Assembly (NCBI GenBank): GCA_024195585.1
Contig: SWBL01000195.1
Location: 31,176-95,175 of the forward strand
Direction of reading: 5' to 3'
Source: Aureobasidium sp. EXF-3400
Taxonomy: Eukaryota; Ascomycota; Dothideomycetes; Dothideales; Saccotheciaceae
Length of the DNA: 64,000 bases
The position numbers and the translations under genes are program-made. Positions 22,061-33,398 of the stretch are shown piece by piece; within the stretch, counting starts at the first letter, position 1; every line of letters starts with the position of its first letter. The notes under the pieces are model-generated. The model had not been told where the DNA came from and searched no databases. It saw nothing but the letters and a program-made list of their open reading frames with translations.

Positions 22061-22523
22061 GACTGATGAATTGAATCAAGGCTCAGATGAGAAGAGGAAA
22101 TCGATGAGACTTATGTGTGATGGAATGCTGATGGATGGCAAGAAAGTGCTCGAAGGGGAATTGAAATTTTGAGTCATTAGCGTTGATGCGGTGGGATGCG
22201 ACTGTGATTGCTCCTTCCTCTTTGCCTCACCACTCTTCCACTACCTCGATGTCTAACACGTCTCAAATCCGAATTTAAGCTGGAGATTGCTCCGAAGATC
22301 CACTCTTTTCCTTGTTTTGCACACGAACCGTATAAATTGAACCAGGTATTATTGTGAAGGTATAGACACCGTGCACATGACTCAAGCGGTGTCACAAACG
22401 GGCAACTTTTCTCGAATGAGGGGCAACAACCTGACATCAGAAAAAGAAGAGCTCTAGACGCCTTCAGCACTCGCACATTCACTCTACCCATCCATCACCA
22501 AAATACCCAACACAAAACCAACC
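22061..22523. promoter_or_regulatory. Divergent promoter between TRL1 and ankyrin-protein genes
   Basis: This 463-base gap lies between two outward-facing start codons, so it must hold both promoters. The side next to 22524 is C/A-rich (ACCAAAATACCCAACACAAA), a typical leader. No further element was recognised. Confidence 0.55.
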
Positions 22524-23231
22524 ATGGCGCAAACAATCGACAAACTCCTCAACCTCGTCGTCGACAAACCCGACCAAGTCCTCCAACACCTCCAAAGCCA
22601 GCCGCAACTCGCCTCACAACAAGACCGCCACGGCTACTCCCTCCTCCACGCCTCTGCCTCCTACAACCACCCGGACGTCCTCCGCACCCTCCTCTCCACC
22701 TACTCCGTAAACCCAAACCTCGTCGACGAAGATGGAGAAACCTGTTTATTCAGCGTGGAAAGCGTCGACATGGCTAAATTCCTAATCGAGCAATGTAATG
22801 TGGATGCCACCCTGCGCAACGAAGAAGGCCAAACGGCAGCGGAAAAGTTTGAGCAAGAGGGTGATTTTCCAGAGGTTGCGGTGTATTTGGCTTCGTTGGT
22901 GCCGGGAGGTGCTGCTGCTTCTATTCTTGCGCAGACGGGGAATCCGTCGCAGCAACAGGCTGTGGATGGGACTGTGGCGCAGGGTCAACATACAAATGGA
23001 GCTGGTCCTCCGCCACCGCTTCCTCATGGTGTAAAGATTGATCTGGGGACTATGGCAGAGGATGAGGTCGGTGAGGCGCCAGACCCAGAGTTCAGAAGGA
23101 GAATTGACGAATTGGCTGCTCGACCCGATTTCCAGAGCGAAGAGACACAGAGGGAATTGAGAGAGTTAGTGCAAGATGCACTAGGTGGTTTGAGAGGAGG
23201 AGAGAGGGATGTGAGACAAAGAACCTCATAA
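22524..23231 (+). CDS. Ankyrin-repeat protein
   Basis: Single exon, 235 residues. Residues about 30-130 hold two to three ankyrin repeats: DRHGYSLLHASASYNHPDVLRTLL, DEDGETCLFSVESVDMAKFLIEQ and NEEGQTAAEKFEQEGDFPEVAVYL. A low-complexity linker (NPSQQQA..., a polyproline stretch) follows, then a conserved C-terminal helical part (PDPEFRRRIDELAARPDFQSEETQRELRELV). The arrangement resembles a conserved family of small fungal ankyrin proteins related to S. pombe C105.02c; molecular function is unknown, and a protein-binding adaptor role is only inferred. It is convergent with NPR3, whose stop lies about 40 bases downstream, so the 3' ends probably overlap. Confidence 0.85.
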   Translation: MAQTIDKLLNLVVDKPDQVLQHLQSQPQLASQQDRHGYSLLHASASYNHPDVLRTLLSTYSVNPNLVDEDGETCLFSVESVDMAKFLIEQCNVDATLRNEEGQTAAEKFEQEGDFPEVAVYLASLVPGGAAASILAQTGNPSQQQAVDGTVAQGQHTNGAGPPPPLPHGVKIDLGTMAEDEVGEAPDPEFRRRIDELAARPDFQSEETQRELRELVQDALGGLRGGERDVRQRTS

Positions 23232-23271
23232 TGGAGACAAGGAACAAATGACTAGACGAAATCTCTGGCAA

Positions 23272-25836
23272 CTACCAATGCCTAACCATATACAAGACAC
23301 CTTCTTGCTCCAATTTATGCAACAATCCCTGCACTTTGCTTCTCTTCAAGCCCTCTCTAGCCGCAATCTCTTCCATAGCCCTTTTGCCGTCAAAATGCTT
23401 GACCAAAACACCCCAATACTCCTTGACTTCCCCATCAGCCAGACTCGCCCCAATATGCGCCAACCATCTACTTTCCTCAGTGGAAGCTTTATGCGGCGAC
23501 AACACCAGAGTTTGGCGATACGTCTCGATATCCGTAGAAGGCAGTGCTGCAGAGTGAATGGTAGAAGTATCGTCTTCATGGCCAGAAACACTGCTATTCG
23601 ACAACACCGAAGGAGACGTTGGAGCCAATTCCCTACTCGCATGCAGATTCGGCGATGTATCTGCACGTTGAGGAGCAGGAGGTGGGATGGCTGTTCGTCC
23701 ACTACCATTACTTCCTGCATCGCTAGCGGATCTGCTCAGCGTAGGCGACAGCAATTGCGCAGAAGATATGCTCAATCTACTACTCGCGCCATCTGAGATG
23801 CCACCATCAAACGAGTCTTCAGAAATACGTCTGGTATCTGCACTGTGGCTGCTCAATCGCGAGTTTGTAGCAGCAGCTACAACAGCAGAAGTCTTGAGGG
23901 CAGAAGGCGGTCGCTTAGCCATCCTGTCCTCAAAGTCCTGTCTTAGTTTCACCGCCACGGCTACTTTGACAGCAGGCGAAACTTTGACCCAAGCAAAAGT
24001 CCTGAGCTGAGTTACCCAACCTCCCCTCAACAGCCAAGCCAAGATATCCATATAAGCAGGTTTATGGTCCTTGCTCGGAATTAAAAAGCCATATTGGATA
24101 GGCTTTCCACTCAAGTTCTGAAGCATTTTTGGCAAAGAGGGGAGAGCAGAGAACTTTTGAGCGTATAGCGGCATGGCTTTGGTGAGCTGACGCATATCGC
24201 AGTTGGGAGATACGATGTAGGTGTCGCGGATATGGAGAGGTGGAATTGCTCTAGCACGTCGCCAGTAGATCAGATGACGTGCAAGAAATTGTACATCTGA
24301 TAGTGGGAGAGATAATGCAGCAGAAAGTTTGGTCAGAGATTTTGTAGGTGTGAGTTCGCGGATGAAGAAGGCGAGGGGTGACCCCAACTCTTTGCCATCG
24401 CCTTCAATGTCCTTGAGCATCATATCTTTGTCTTCGAGTAGGAGGAGAGCTGCGTGTGGACTTAGGCTTTGGCCATCGTCGGATAAACTGTTGGCAGTAG
24501 TGAGCCATAAACCAGGTAATTGCGGCTCTGTAGGTGTAGGCACATAGGGCGTTGAGATGGCCTGTGGAATTTGAATACTCGCCTCAAACCCCTCTCCAAT
24601 ACTGATATGCGCGATCTTGTTGGTCGCAATACTGGTGTACAGAATAGCGACAGCCTTTGCCAAAGCGCAGCTGGATATCAAAGTCGGCCACAGCACATAC
24701 ATGGGTGTTTTGTTCTCCTTTGCTTGTGCCTTGAGCGACTGCATCTTCTTTGCATCTTGATAGATGGCATTCGAGCGTGCTTGTTCATAGCGAAGAGCCT
24801 TTGCGAACTTCTTGACGACATTGTCGTACATTTCTTGGAGACGGATATGGTACTCCAAGGCGGGAGGATTCATGACGAAGACGACGTGGAACATGGTCAT
24901 CTCATCCTGATTGCTATTGGCACTACCGTTTTCTGAGGCAGCTTCGGACGATGTGGCTTCTGATGTGAAGCTCTGAGGAAATCCTCCGTTTTGAGGCGGT
25001 CGTCGAGGCGTCAATGGAGATAGAGGTGGGCTGAACATGTCGTTTTCTGTGTCACCTTCACCCTCATCGTCGCCCTCATTATCGCTGCCACTGTCATTTG
25101 CATCATCGTCTTCGGGATCATGACCTTCTTGACTACTTTTTCCATCGTGTGTTTCAGCCCTCCTCTTGGTCTTTTTCTTTTTCCAGGTACCGTCGTCGCG
25201 CACAAAGATGGGGTATCCAAGAAAGACCAGATCGTCCAGCATGACCTCAAAACGCTTCTTGTGCATGCTTGACGGAGGCGACAGCATCATCTCGAGCCCT
25301 TCGACTGGATAACCCAAGAGTTTCTCCCATTCACAGGTATTGCGCTTATCAGTCGTGGTGTTCTCGTGTCGCGTAGCGCTAGTGTTTCGATCGTGGGCAG
25401 CATTGCTGGTCGTGATAGCCGGCGTGGGCTTGTCGGCAGGAGAGGAGTTCAAGTCCAGCACATCGACGTCCAAGTTCTCTAGATCGTCGTCATCCTCGTC
25501 ATTGTCTGGAGCATCCGAGTGCAGGGTACGAGTAGTCCTTCTGGACGAGATTGTCTCAGCAGCACGACTCTGCGATGCGATACTCGGTCTTGCCGTCTGT
25601 CGCGAGGATGTCGTGCTCTCATCATCAGAAACTACCGTCTGTTCATCGTCTGACGAGCTACCTCCCTCCTCGGATTCGCTGTTGGCAGACCCAAAGTGCC
25701 ACGATGTGTTGCGTTGTACGGCCTCAGGAATGCCAGGATAATGGAAGACCAGTCGCGGACCAGATCGCGTTCGAATGATGACTATGACAGCCACCAGCGA
25801 TGGGTTTGGCGGGAGACTGAATGGTCTGATGGGCAT
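23272..25836 (-). CDS. NPR3: Nitrogen permease regulator 3 (SEACIT/GATOR1 subunit)
   Basis: Single exon, 854 residues. It begins MPIRPFSLPPNPSLVAVIVIIRT, with the N-terminal longin-type region of Npr3 (PRLVFHYPG). The middle holds ALEYHIRLQEMYDNVVKKFAKALRYEQARS. The C-terminus is winged-helix-like (LVKHFDGKRAMEEIAAREGLKRSKVQGLLHKLEQEGVLYMVRHW), all characteristic of Npr3. Acidic, Ser-rich disordered inserts (about residues 50-130 and 210-290, and near 680-780) account for the large size. Npr3 with Npr2 and Iml1 forms the GTPase-activating complex that inhibits TORC1 at the vacuole when amino acids are scarce. Start ATG 25836 is the first in frame. The gene is convergent with the ankyrin gene. 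Confidence 0.95.
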   Translation of the reverse strand: MPIRPFSLPPNPSLVAVIVIIRTRSGPRLVFHYPGIPEAVQRNTSWHFGSANSESEEGGSSSDDEQTVVSDDESTTSSRQTARPSIASQSRAAETISSRRTTRTLHSDAPDNDEDDDDLENLDVDVLDLNSSPADKPTPAITTSNAAHDRNTSATRHENTTTDKRNTCEWEKLLGYPVEGLEMMLSPPSSMHKKRFEVMLDDLVFLGYPIFVRDDGTWKKKKTKRRAETHDGKSSQEGHDPEDDDANDSGSDNEGDDEGEGDTENDMFSPPLSPLTPRRPPQNGGFPQSFTSEATSSEAASENGSANSNQDEMTMFHVVFVMNPPALEYHIRLQEMYDNVVKKFAKALRYEQARSNAIYQDAKKMQSLKAQAKENKTPMYVLWPTLISSCALAKAVAILYTSIATNKIAHISIGEGFEASIQIPQAISTPYVPTPTEPQLPGLWLTTANSLSDDGQSLSPHAALLLLEDKDMMLKDIEGDGKELGSPLAFFIRELTPTKSLTKLSAALSLPLSDVQFLARHLIYWRRARAIPPLHIRDTYIVSPNCDMRQLTKAMPLYAQKFSALPSLPKMLQNLSGKPIQYGFLIPSKDHKPAYMDILAWLLRGGWVTQLRTFAWVKVSPAVKVAVAVKLRQDFEDRMAKRPPSALKTSAVVAAATNSRLSSHSADTRRISEDSFDGGISDGASSRLSISSAQLLSPTLSRSASDAGSNGSGRTAIPPPAPQRADTSPNLHASRELAPTSPSVLSNSSVSGHEDDTSTIHSAALPSTDIETYRQTLVLSPHKASTEESRWLAHIGASLADGEVKEYWGVLVKHFDGKRAMEEIAAREGLKRSKVQGLLHKLEQEGVLYMVRHW

Positions 25837-27299
25837 TGCTGATGTGTGTATTCCTATTTCTGCTGTCTTTCAGACGGTACGTCTGTCATTCAGGTGCTGT
25901 CGCGTGCCATACTAAGCGACCTGACAGAGCTACTACACCGAACTGACTTAGTAGACTAGCTCAGGTTTGCTATATCTCAAGGCATCATAGTCAATCACTT
26001 TAGGTGCTCTCTCACTGTGTGAAGCTCATCCATCGTTACGCTCCAAGCTCCCCACAAACCCCGACCTCGGCCAGGGCTTCGCCGACAACCGGCCAAGGAG
26101 ATACATGATGGTGGTACATCAAACATCTGCATGTCTTCCTGAGTTCAGTTCGACAGCAATTGACACGCGACCACGTGTATCCTCATACCAACTATCTTCT
26201 GCTGAATTAGGGGACCGCACGATCCCGGCAGTCACACTACCGAATCCCAGCACCATGTAACCTCGCCGCATTCTTCAGCTCTAAGACCATCAAGCCCGTG
26301 AAGCCCTGGCTAGAATTCCTTACCCTTGCAGTACTTGACTCGAGCCGTGAAATTCTTCTGAAACAACAAGCATATATGTCGTAAGGTCTTCAGCTCCGCA
26401 AGCCGTATAGCGCGTCTTCTTTCCCGTTTTTATTGGGACGAGACATGGCTTTCGCTTATAGGAGTCAGAGTCCGATGTGGGATTGACTTATTGAGTGAAG
26501 TGGTGACGCCAAACCAGTTGTGTGCTAAATATTGGAGAGACAACAGCTTTGGGGGTTCGTTTATTCGCCTATAACAGTTTTTCATCGAACTTATAGGCAC
26601 AAGTAAAGCGGATTCTTGTCTGCCTTCCAGAAATCCATCTGCATTCCGTCGGCCATGGGAGCCTTTTGCGAACTCTTGTTGTATTTGGAAAGACGTCAGT
26701 GAAGCGAGGCCAAAATTATTAACTGTTGAACACAATTGTTCGTCTGGCTTTTTTTGACTTTGTTCCTCGTTGGAAAGTCGTTGGCATACATACTACCCGT
26801 TGGAGACTGACTCGACCACTTCATCCGGCCGCAGACCTCGAATGTTGTAACGGTGTAAAATATCTGGGATATGATGATGGTGATTATTGTTCGCCTGGAT
26901 CTACTCAACTAAGATCGAAGATTACTCAATATCTTTCAGCAATCCAGATCCTGCAAGTCATGGGCAGTAGCTGAGGGTTAGCTAGGGCAAGTGGCGGATA
27001 GGGCTCAGATGCGGCAAGTAGTAGCTAGGGCTCAGATGCGGCAGAGAGCTGTAACGCAGTGGAGATGTTACAAGGAACATGAAAAGGCAAATCGTGCTCA
27101 TGGAGGGGTATCAAAATGATTTGGTTATTAGATGTGTGGCTTAACTAGGTATATGGCTTGTGAGGAGAAAAGGGGGTATCTAGTCTGTTCTGTCGATGCC
27201 GAATATGAAAAAAGTACGCAAGGAAATAGGCTTTTGTTCTCTCGTTGGTTTATGCAGAAGAAAGGGCAGGAAAGCCACCAGGGCCTTTTGCTCTGTTGA
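25837..27299. other. Intergenic: NPR3 promoter, short direct repeat
   Basis: About 1.4 kb without a supported gene. It contains the NPR3 promoter (left part) and the 3' side of the Pth11-like gene (right part). An 18-base direct repeat sits at 26999-27016 and 27026-27043. Nothing else was recognised. Confidence 0.5.
26999..27043. repeat. Short direct repeat, two 18-base copies
   Basis: TAGGGCTCAGATGCGGCA occurs at 26999-27016 and again at 27026-27043, with a degenerate AGCTAGGGCAAGTGGCGGA just upstream. The period is 27 bases. It lies in non-coding DNA and looks like replication slippage. Confidence 0.75.
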
Positions 27300-28668
27300 T
27301 TATACGCGCTCGTAAACACATGTCGTGTCGTCGGATACGTAGTCTTTGCTGCTTTCGATGGAACCACTTGATCTTGATGCTGCATGTCTCTCTTCCGTGG
27401 TGGTGACTTGGACACTCTTGCTGATACCGTGATCCCAAGTCTTGAGCGGCAGCATGTCCCTGTCGTCCTCTGCCAGGTAGATGTTCTCTTGACTTCCGTT
27501 GTCGTGGTTTCCAGAAACAGGTTTTGCGCCTGTCACTGTGGTGATCATGGCGTGGTTGTTGCGCATGCCGTTCTCGACGCTGTCCAGAGGGTCGCCCTTT
27601 CTGTGTGCTCTTCTGCCCTGTTTGGTAGACCATTTGAGGTTTGAGTTGGTAGGTCCGCTGCTGGGAGAGTCGGGAAGGAGAGTAGGGAAGAACTTCTGAA
27701 CCAAAGGACGAAGAGTGGCCAGACTGGCGGCTGAGATGCCAATGCCAACCTCGACAGTACTCCAGAGGGCAATGTAGGTAGAAGTATAGAGAAACTCTGA
27801 AACTTGGTATCAGCTTTTGCACATTCGATCGGGCACCTGAGTTATCCTTACCTCCTTTGTAGGTTCCAAGTTGCTTGACATAGGGAAGGCGAACCAGAGT
27901 AGAAAGAGATCCAATGGCGGCGAATCCAAGAATAGCAGCAACCACGATCTTGGTGTTCCTCCTCATGTTCAAATCTTTGACGATGAAGATGGGCAAGATA
28001 CCGAAGAAGAAATCGGCAGCTCCGTTGAGGACGGATGCGACGTATGAGATGACAACAAGGACCATGGGACTGATGCAGTGTCCCTTGGCGTTTGGTGAGA
28101 AATCCCAGTAGAACGAAATGGGAGTGCATTGGAAGAGAGCAACCTGTTCATGTTAGCAGATTGCTTTACAGAAGATCGATGTACTGCCACATACAAACAG
28201 GTAGATCGTGCCGATCAACAGGGTAGCCGCCATCATGATACGGATGATGAGAATGTGGATCTTGTTCTGTGTGATTCGCTCGAGGAACAGGCCGACAGCA
28301 ACCTTCAATACAGATGCTGATGCAGTATAGAAGATTTCTGCAAACATCCAGGCAGCAAACCCGATAGGCAGATCCTCTGCGGGGATGTCTTTGCGGTGTC
28401 TTCCAATACCATGTGTTACAGCTGCGGCCTGGCAGGATAGGTATCCTGTAAATAGAAGGAGTGTGACAATCATGGCAACATCATCTCTGCCGAAGGACTT
28501 GATCATGCAAGTGCTATTGAGGTCAGCAACCTATAACAGATTGAGTCATGGCAAGACAGATATAGATACATACCGGACATAGATCCTGAGACCGACAATG
28601 ACCCATGAAAGGATCCAGAATGTGATCATCACACCCAGTACCTGGGGCCTGAGATCATCTGAATTCAT
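27300..28668 (-). CDS. Pth11-like seven-helix membrane protein (fungal rhodopsin-fold domain)
   Basis: Four exons: 28668-28574, 28513-28195, 28143-27852 and 27796-27300; the introns are 60, 51 and 55 bases with GT-AG ends. Splicing gives 400 residues beginning MNSDDLRPQVLGVMITFWIL. The joins read IYVR-TCMIKSFGRDDVAM, IYLF-VALFQCTPISFYWDF and GTYKG-EFLYTSTYIALWSTVEVGIGI. The pattern (RxYVR, GxDD, FQCxPxxxxWD, ...WSxVEVGIGIxAASLATLRPL) is that of the large fungal rhodopsin-fold family related to Magnaporthe Pth11. There are seven hydrophobic segments and a cytosolic Ser/Asp-rich tail of about 140 residues. No CFEM domain is present at the N-terminus. A receptor role in sensing surfaces or hosts is inferred from family only. 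Confidence 0.88.
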
Positions 28669-30381
28669 GGTGTTGGACTATCCGGTGTTTCGTAATGTAG
28701 ATGTCGAGTCCGTTCTTGATGTCACACAGCAGACAAGAGAAAAAGATAGAATGCCGAAAGTCAGAGAGTCAAGAAGACCGTGCGAAGGCACAAGTCCAGA
28801 CCAAAAGAAGTTGAAGGAAGAATCCGAAGCAGAGTCGACACCCAGATGTCAAACGCGCGGGAGGCGTAGCAGTACATATATCGAGAGAACGCAAGGACCT
28901 TTCGAGGTTCGGACCATATGGGCTCGTCATGTCTCCGCCGAGCGTGCTCAGGACGCCATCGTAAAGTACCCAGATCATCCACGTAAAAAGGCCCAAATCA
29001 ACCGTCGACAGAGTAGAGTGTCTAACCGCTCCCGGTAGCTATCGAATTAGGGCGCACACCGTTGCGAACTCTCCGCGGCTTTGGGGTGGTAGAGCTGCGA
29101 CCACGTTGGAGTCATGGCCAAGCGACATGGTCAAGATACTCGAGGCACGGTACCTGGGGGATCTTGGCCGTGGCAGCAACTAGACCATCCTTGGGTTTTT
29201 GCACCCGGATGTCATGTCCCAGATGAACGGCGCCGAAATCTCGAACGAGCGCTCGGGCGTCTCAGTGCTTCGATCAGTGGATCAGAGAGTTTTTGAGATC
29301 AGGGATTTGGTTGAAAGGGTTTAGATTTTCTCGGTTATAAGCGGTCTGGGAATGAACGGCTTCCCACGTGAATGCAAAGAGAGAAGACCAGCCGGACCAG
29401 ACCACCGTCTTGTTCGTGATTTGGTAATGGATCATGACGGTGTTGAAGTGATTTTCCACATTCAAAGACATTTGGATGTTGATCCAAAGTCTGGTAGACA
29501 TCGTGAGATATGCCCCTGCAGATCACATCTGGCGCAGCATGATGACTGATCGCAAGCATTTGCATAAACGAGGCAGGTGAATTGCTTAGTTTTGTGTTCT
29601 CCTGCTTCTTGCAGCTCGGAGAAAGTGCCGAGCCTCTCCACAAGGTACAAAGGTCTTTGAGAATAGATGCGGCAAAGCTGTTATGCATGGCGGCTATCAA
29701 GGGGTTTGCCCGCAGCAGTACTTGCAAAGAAGTTACTCCGCTCGTGTGAAGAACATCCTTCATACAGGTAACGGTGTTCATCACGAAATACACTTCAAGG
29801 TTATGGGTTCGCTGTTGCAGCACGCGAGAACGCTGGGGATATGCTTGCGCGAGGCTTGAGGCTTGAACCTTGGGCGCAGCTGAGAATAACTAGATTACCA
29901 AGACTGAGGGAAAAAGGGGTTCAAGAGCAGCAGGGAATTCATGGTCGAGGGCAAAGTATATCTTTGTCACCTTCCCGTTCCCGTACATGTCCAACACCAT
30001 GCAGGAGTCATGGACTTGTAGGGCATTGTATTTCTTTGCACGGCATGTTGATCAGAAAGGTCGAGAGCAAAAAAGCATATCTCTCTACCGCTTTGAGCCT
30101 AATCGTCGCAACACCGCATTGAGAAATTGCGACTCAGGTTTCCTCGTCAAATGGCTTGGCTCGATTACTCAAATACCTCCGATCTGGGGTTTGCCGATGA
30201 CAATGTCGGCATGATCACGCCCTCTAGGCTGGACTCTTGGAGGCTTGGGGGTCAGAGGGTCATGATGATCTTCTTCACTTTCGAATGGTGCATGAGTCGT
30301 ACTGTTCATTGTTCGTACAAAGGTTGCTGTATATCCTGACAATTCGAGGGCGCTTTGTAAACAAGGTAAGCTCCAGGCTCT
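28669..30381. other. Intergenic region, 1.7 kb
   Basis: No gene can be supported. The left part is the promoter of the Pth11-like gene; the right end is the 3' side of the carrier gene. A 162-residue minus-strand frame at 29335-29823 and a 146-residue plus-strand frame at 28598-29038 have no domain, poor start contexts and uneven composition, so I treat them as chance. Confidence 0.45.
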
Positions 30382-31445
30382 CTAGACCTCTGCCTTCATG
30401 TTTCTGAAGAAGTCCATCACACCAGTGAAGACAACAAGCAGGATACCACCTCCAGGACCCAGTCTCAAGACCTTGGGCAAGAAACCCTTGTAGAGCGCGC
30501 TGAATCCCTCCTCCTTGTACACCGTGCCAAGAGCGGGCCAGGCCCAGTTGTACTTGGGCACACCTCCAGGCACTCTCGGGGAGTTTTGGATTCTGCTCTT
30601 GACGACGTCCATGGGTGTGTTCAGGATTGTACCGACAGTTCCACCAACAGCACCCGAAGCCAGATCATTCAAGATTTGAGACTTCTTGTTCTCAGCCTTG
30701 GGAAGGAGCTCGCGGACTTGGAAGATGCAGCCAAAGTAACCAGCGTTCCACAGGATGTGTCTCCACATTGTGCTCTCCAGACCTTGGTACAGAGTAAGAA
30801 CACCCTCTTGTTGAACGACCTTGCGCACACAGTCCACCAGACCGTTGTACTTGTGTGATTGTGCCTTGTCTTGCAGACGGATCTTGACCAACTCGAAGGG
30901 GACGACGACGAAAGCCTCGGTGGCACCAGCGGTAGCGCCGGTAAGGACAGAGAGACCTTGGGTCATTTTGGGTGCGCCGAAGAGATTACGGTAGAACTTG
31001 CCCCACTCGTCATTTGCAGCAAACTTGGTTGCTCTGGACGCGGTCAGCTAGTGTCTGGGCATGTGAGGATGGGATAAGTAACCTCTTGGGAGCCTCCATG
31101 AGGATAGGAGCCTCAATTCCTCTGTACAGCCTCGAGAAGCCCTCATTGCGAACAATCTTGCGGAAGCAGTCGACCATGCTGTTGTAGGCCTCCTCACCAG
31201 TAGCGGTCGAGCTCTGAAGCTGGATTCGTGTCTTGACGACATCCAATGGATACCTGGAGAATATTCAGATTAGGTGATGTTGCTTATTGGAAGTTGGTCG
31301 TATGTACATGACAAGGATCTAGATATACGTCAGTAACATTCGGGTGGGAATTGGATGGTTGAGATGATTGTACCTCGGAGACACCAGCAACGGCACCAGC
31401 AATGAACTGGTACACAAAGGGGAGGGGCTTGGGCTCTTGCGACAT
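30382..31445 (-). CDS. Mitochondrial 2-oxodicarboxylate carrier (ODC type)
   Basis: Four exons: 31445-31374, 31318-31308 (only 11 bases), 31253-31083 and 31033-30382; introns are 55, 54 and 49 bases. The join through the micro-exon reads GVSE-ILVM-YPLDVVKTRIQ, and the third join reads EAPKR-ATKFAAND, both as in the family. The product is 301 residues with three repeats of the mitochondrial carrier fold: PLDVVKTRIQ, PFELVKIRLQ and PMDVVKSRIQ. The ending RLGPGGGILLVVFTGVMDFFR is characteristic of yeast Odc1/Odc2, which exchange 2-oxoadipate and 2-oxoglutarate across the inner membrane for lysine and glutamate metabolism. The start at 31445 gives MSQEPKPLPFVYQF. Confidence 0.95.
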
Positions 31446-32143
31446 GATGGGCGACTGAATGGAGCAGAGAGAAAGCGAGTGGTGTGTACAAGTCTACGAT
31501 TCAAGCACAATGGGAGTTCGACAGACGCGACGATAGCTGGGAGTCGCGACGGCTGATGTCTGCGGGCCGACCTCGCTTGACCTGTTGCCGAAGTGGAGTT
31601 CTCGGGTGATAACAGGTCTGTTTGAGTATTTTTGAGGATAGAATGTAAGCTCATGCATTTTTCCCAAGTACTACTGAAAGATGTATATCTCTGAATACTC
31701 GTTCTTGCATGGTCAGAGTGAGTGAGACAGTAGTGACTCGGTCGAAGATGGATGGCACTTCCCCGGTCTCGAGCGGTGTCGGCGATTCGTGGTCAACAAC
31801 TTGCTGTACGTTCGAGTGCAGCTGATTGAACAACAACAGATGCTGGTTGGTTGATATGCTGTGTAGGTATCATAGAAGCAGGTTACAGTCATATGCAGTG
31901 TAGTTGAACGGAGCTGATGATGATATATCTATTGGATGTTGGATACTGTACAGGCCTCTCGGAGTCCGGCTGGAGCAAGACTCCGTCATTGGTGTTTGGT
32001 CCCTGCGCCTGCTCGTTTGCATGTGCGGGGCGGCCTCCACGGACCCCCTGGGCCCTTCTTGGCCGGATCAAATTACAAGCGGTCGCCGTGCTCTGGCCAG
32101 CACCTGGAGACTTAAGACTGTCGACTGCTGTCACCAAGAGACT
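31446..32143. promoter_or_regulatory. Divergent promoter region, carrier and disordered protein genes
   Basis: About 0.7 kb between outward-facing starts. No supported gene is seen; long leaders are likely. The GC-rich part near 32020-32100 probably belongs to the 5' leader of the rightward gene. Confidence 0.45.
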
Positions 32144-33398
32144 ATGGCAGCTGCAGACGTTGCAGGTACCATCGCGCTGCCATCCTCCACGCCCATCTCG
32201 CCCACCCAGCGCTGACCGAATGCCGACAGAGCGTCCTGCTCACAAGAGGCCGTTTGCTGCCTGGGTCAAGCGTCTGACCAACCTGCACCCCAGCAGCAAG
32301 AAGGCAAAGAAGGCCTCCCAGCTCAAGAACAACCCCTACCCTCAGTCTGGTCGGCTCCAGCAGTGCCGTCACGAATCCCTCAGCTCTCAATCCGCCTCGG
32401 ACAATGCCAGTCTGAACGTCCACCACACTCGCGACTCGACCACCAGCAGGACCTCGTCTCTCTCGGCTCCCCCTGTCAACAGCAACCGCTCCCAAGCCAA
32501 TACTGTCGCTACCATTCCCGAGACCATTGCCTCAGATGGAGGCTATTTCAAGTCGTCCACCAACGATCGAGGCGGCGCCCTAAGCTCAGTCGACGGCGCT
32601 GGACCCAACAGTACTTTCTCCTCGCCAAACCAGTCTCAGCAATCCCTTACTACTACTCTGACCACCATTCAATCTACCAATAATCACCTTACCGCAGCTC
32701 AGCCTCACGCACACTTCTCACAGCAACCACCCTCGGCTATCCCTCCTCATCTCGCTGCGAATGCCAATAATAACAACAATACGAACAACGACAATGCCTC
32801 GATTCTGACCCTGGCCTCCTCCTCCAAGCGTCGCCGTCGTTCTATGGATACCGATGCATCTGTTCGCGCTATTGCTCCCAAGAGTATGTGGGGTGATAGC
32901 AGAGAATCTCTGCCTCTGAGTGTTCTGAGCTCCAACATCGATCACACATCCACTCGTTCCGCAGTCGGTCCTCTCATTAGTGCCGAGCGTGCCAGTATCT
33001 ACTCGTCTCGAGATGTTTCGGCACCTGCTATTGCTTCTGATCGCAACAGCTATTATGCTGCAAGCCACAGACAAGTCAGGGATAGAGAGCGCGACAAGGA
33101 AAGTCATCGCGATCGTGACTTCGGAGGTGATGGCAGAAGTATCAACTATGATGCTAAATCACTCAACTTCGATGGCAGAAGTCTAGGAGGTGATGTCGCC
33201 AGTCTGAGAGGCTATGAAGGCAGTGTACGCAGTGGCGCCTTGGGCCATGGCCGCAACGATAGTATTCCCAGCGGTCAACCCAGCCCTATGGTCGGTGGCT
33301 CTCCTCTGCTCAGGAGACCATCGGGTGCGCTGACGTTCAACTCCGACGTTCGCGACAAGGAGGACCACGAGCCTGCCGAACACAAGAATCATGCTTGA
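32144..33398 (+). CDS. Conserved basic, disordered fungal protein
   Basis: The preferred model has a 22-base first coding exon (32144-32165), an intron at 32166-32229 (GTACC...CAG, 64 bases) and a second exon 32230-33398, giving 396 residues that begin MAAADVAERPAHKRPFAAWV. Without splicing, translation could start at ATG 32220 (MPTERPAHKRP, 392 residues) behind a 23-codon upstream frame. After the conserved basic head (KRPFAAWVKRLTNLHPSSKKAKK) the protein is Ser/Asn/Gln-rich and disordered, with an NNNNNTNN run and an Arg/Asp-rich section (RQVRDRERDKESHRDRDF). I know homologues by this head in other ascomycetes but no function. No membrane segments are seen. Confidence 0.7.

Noticed and set aside
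29335..29823. A 162-codon minus-strand frame in the 1.7 kb gap
   Set aside because: No domain, poor start, and no splice signals; composition resembles the surrounding non-coding DNA.
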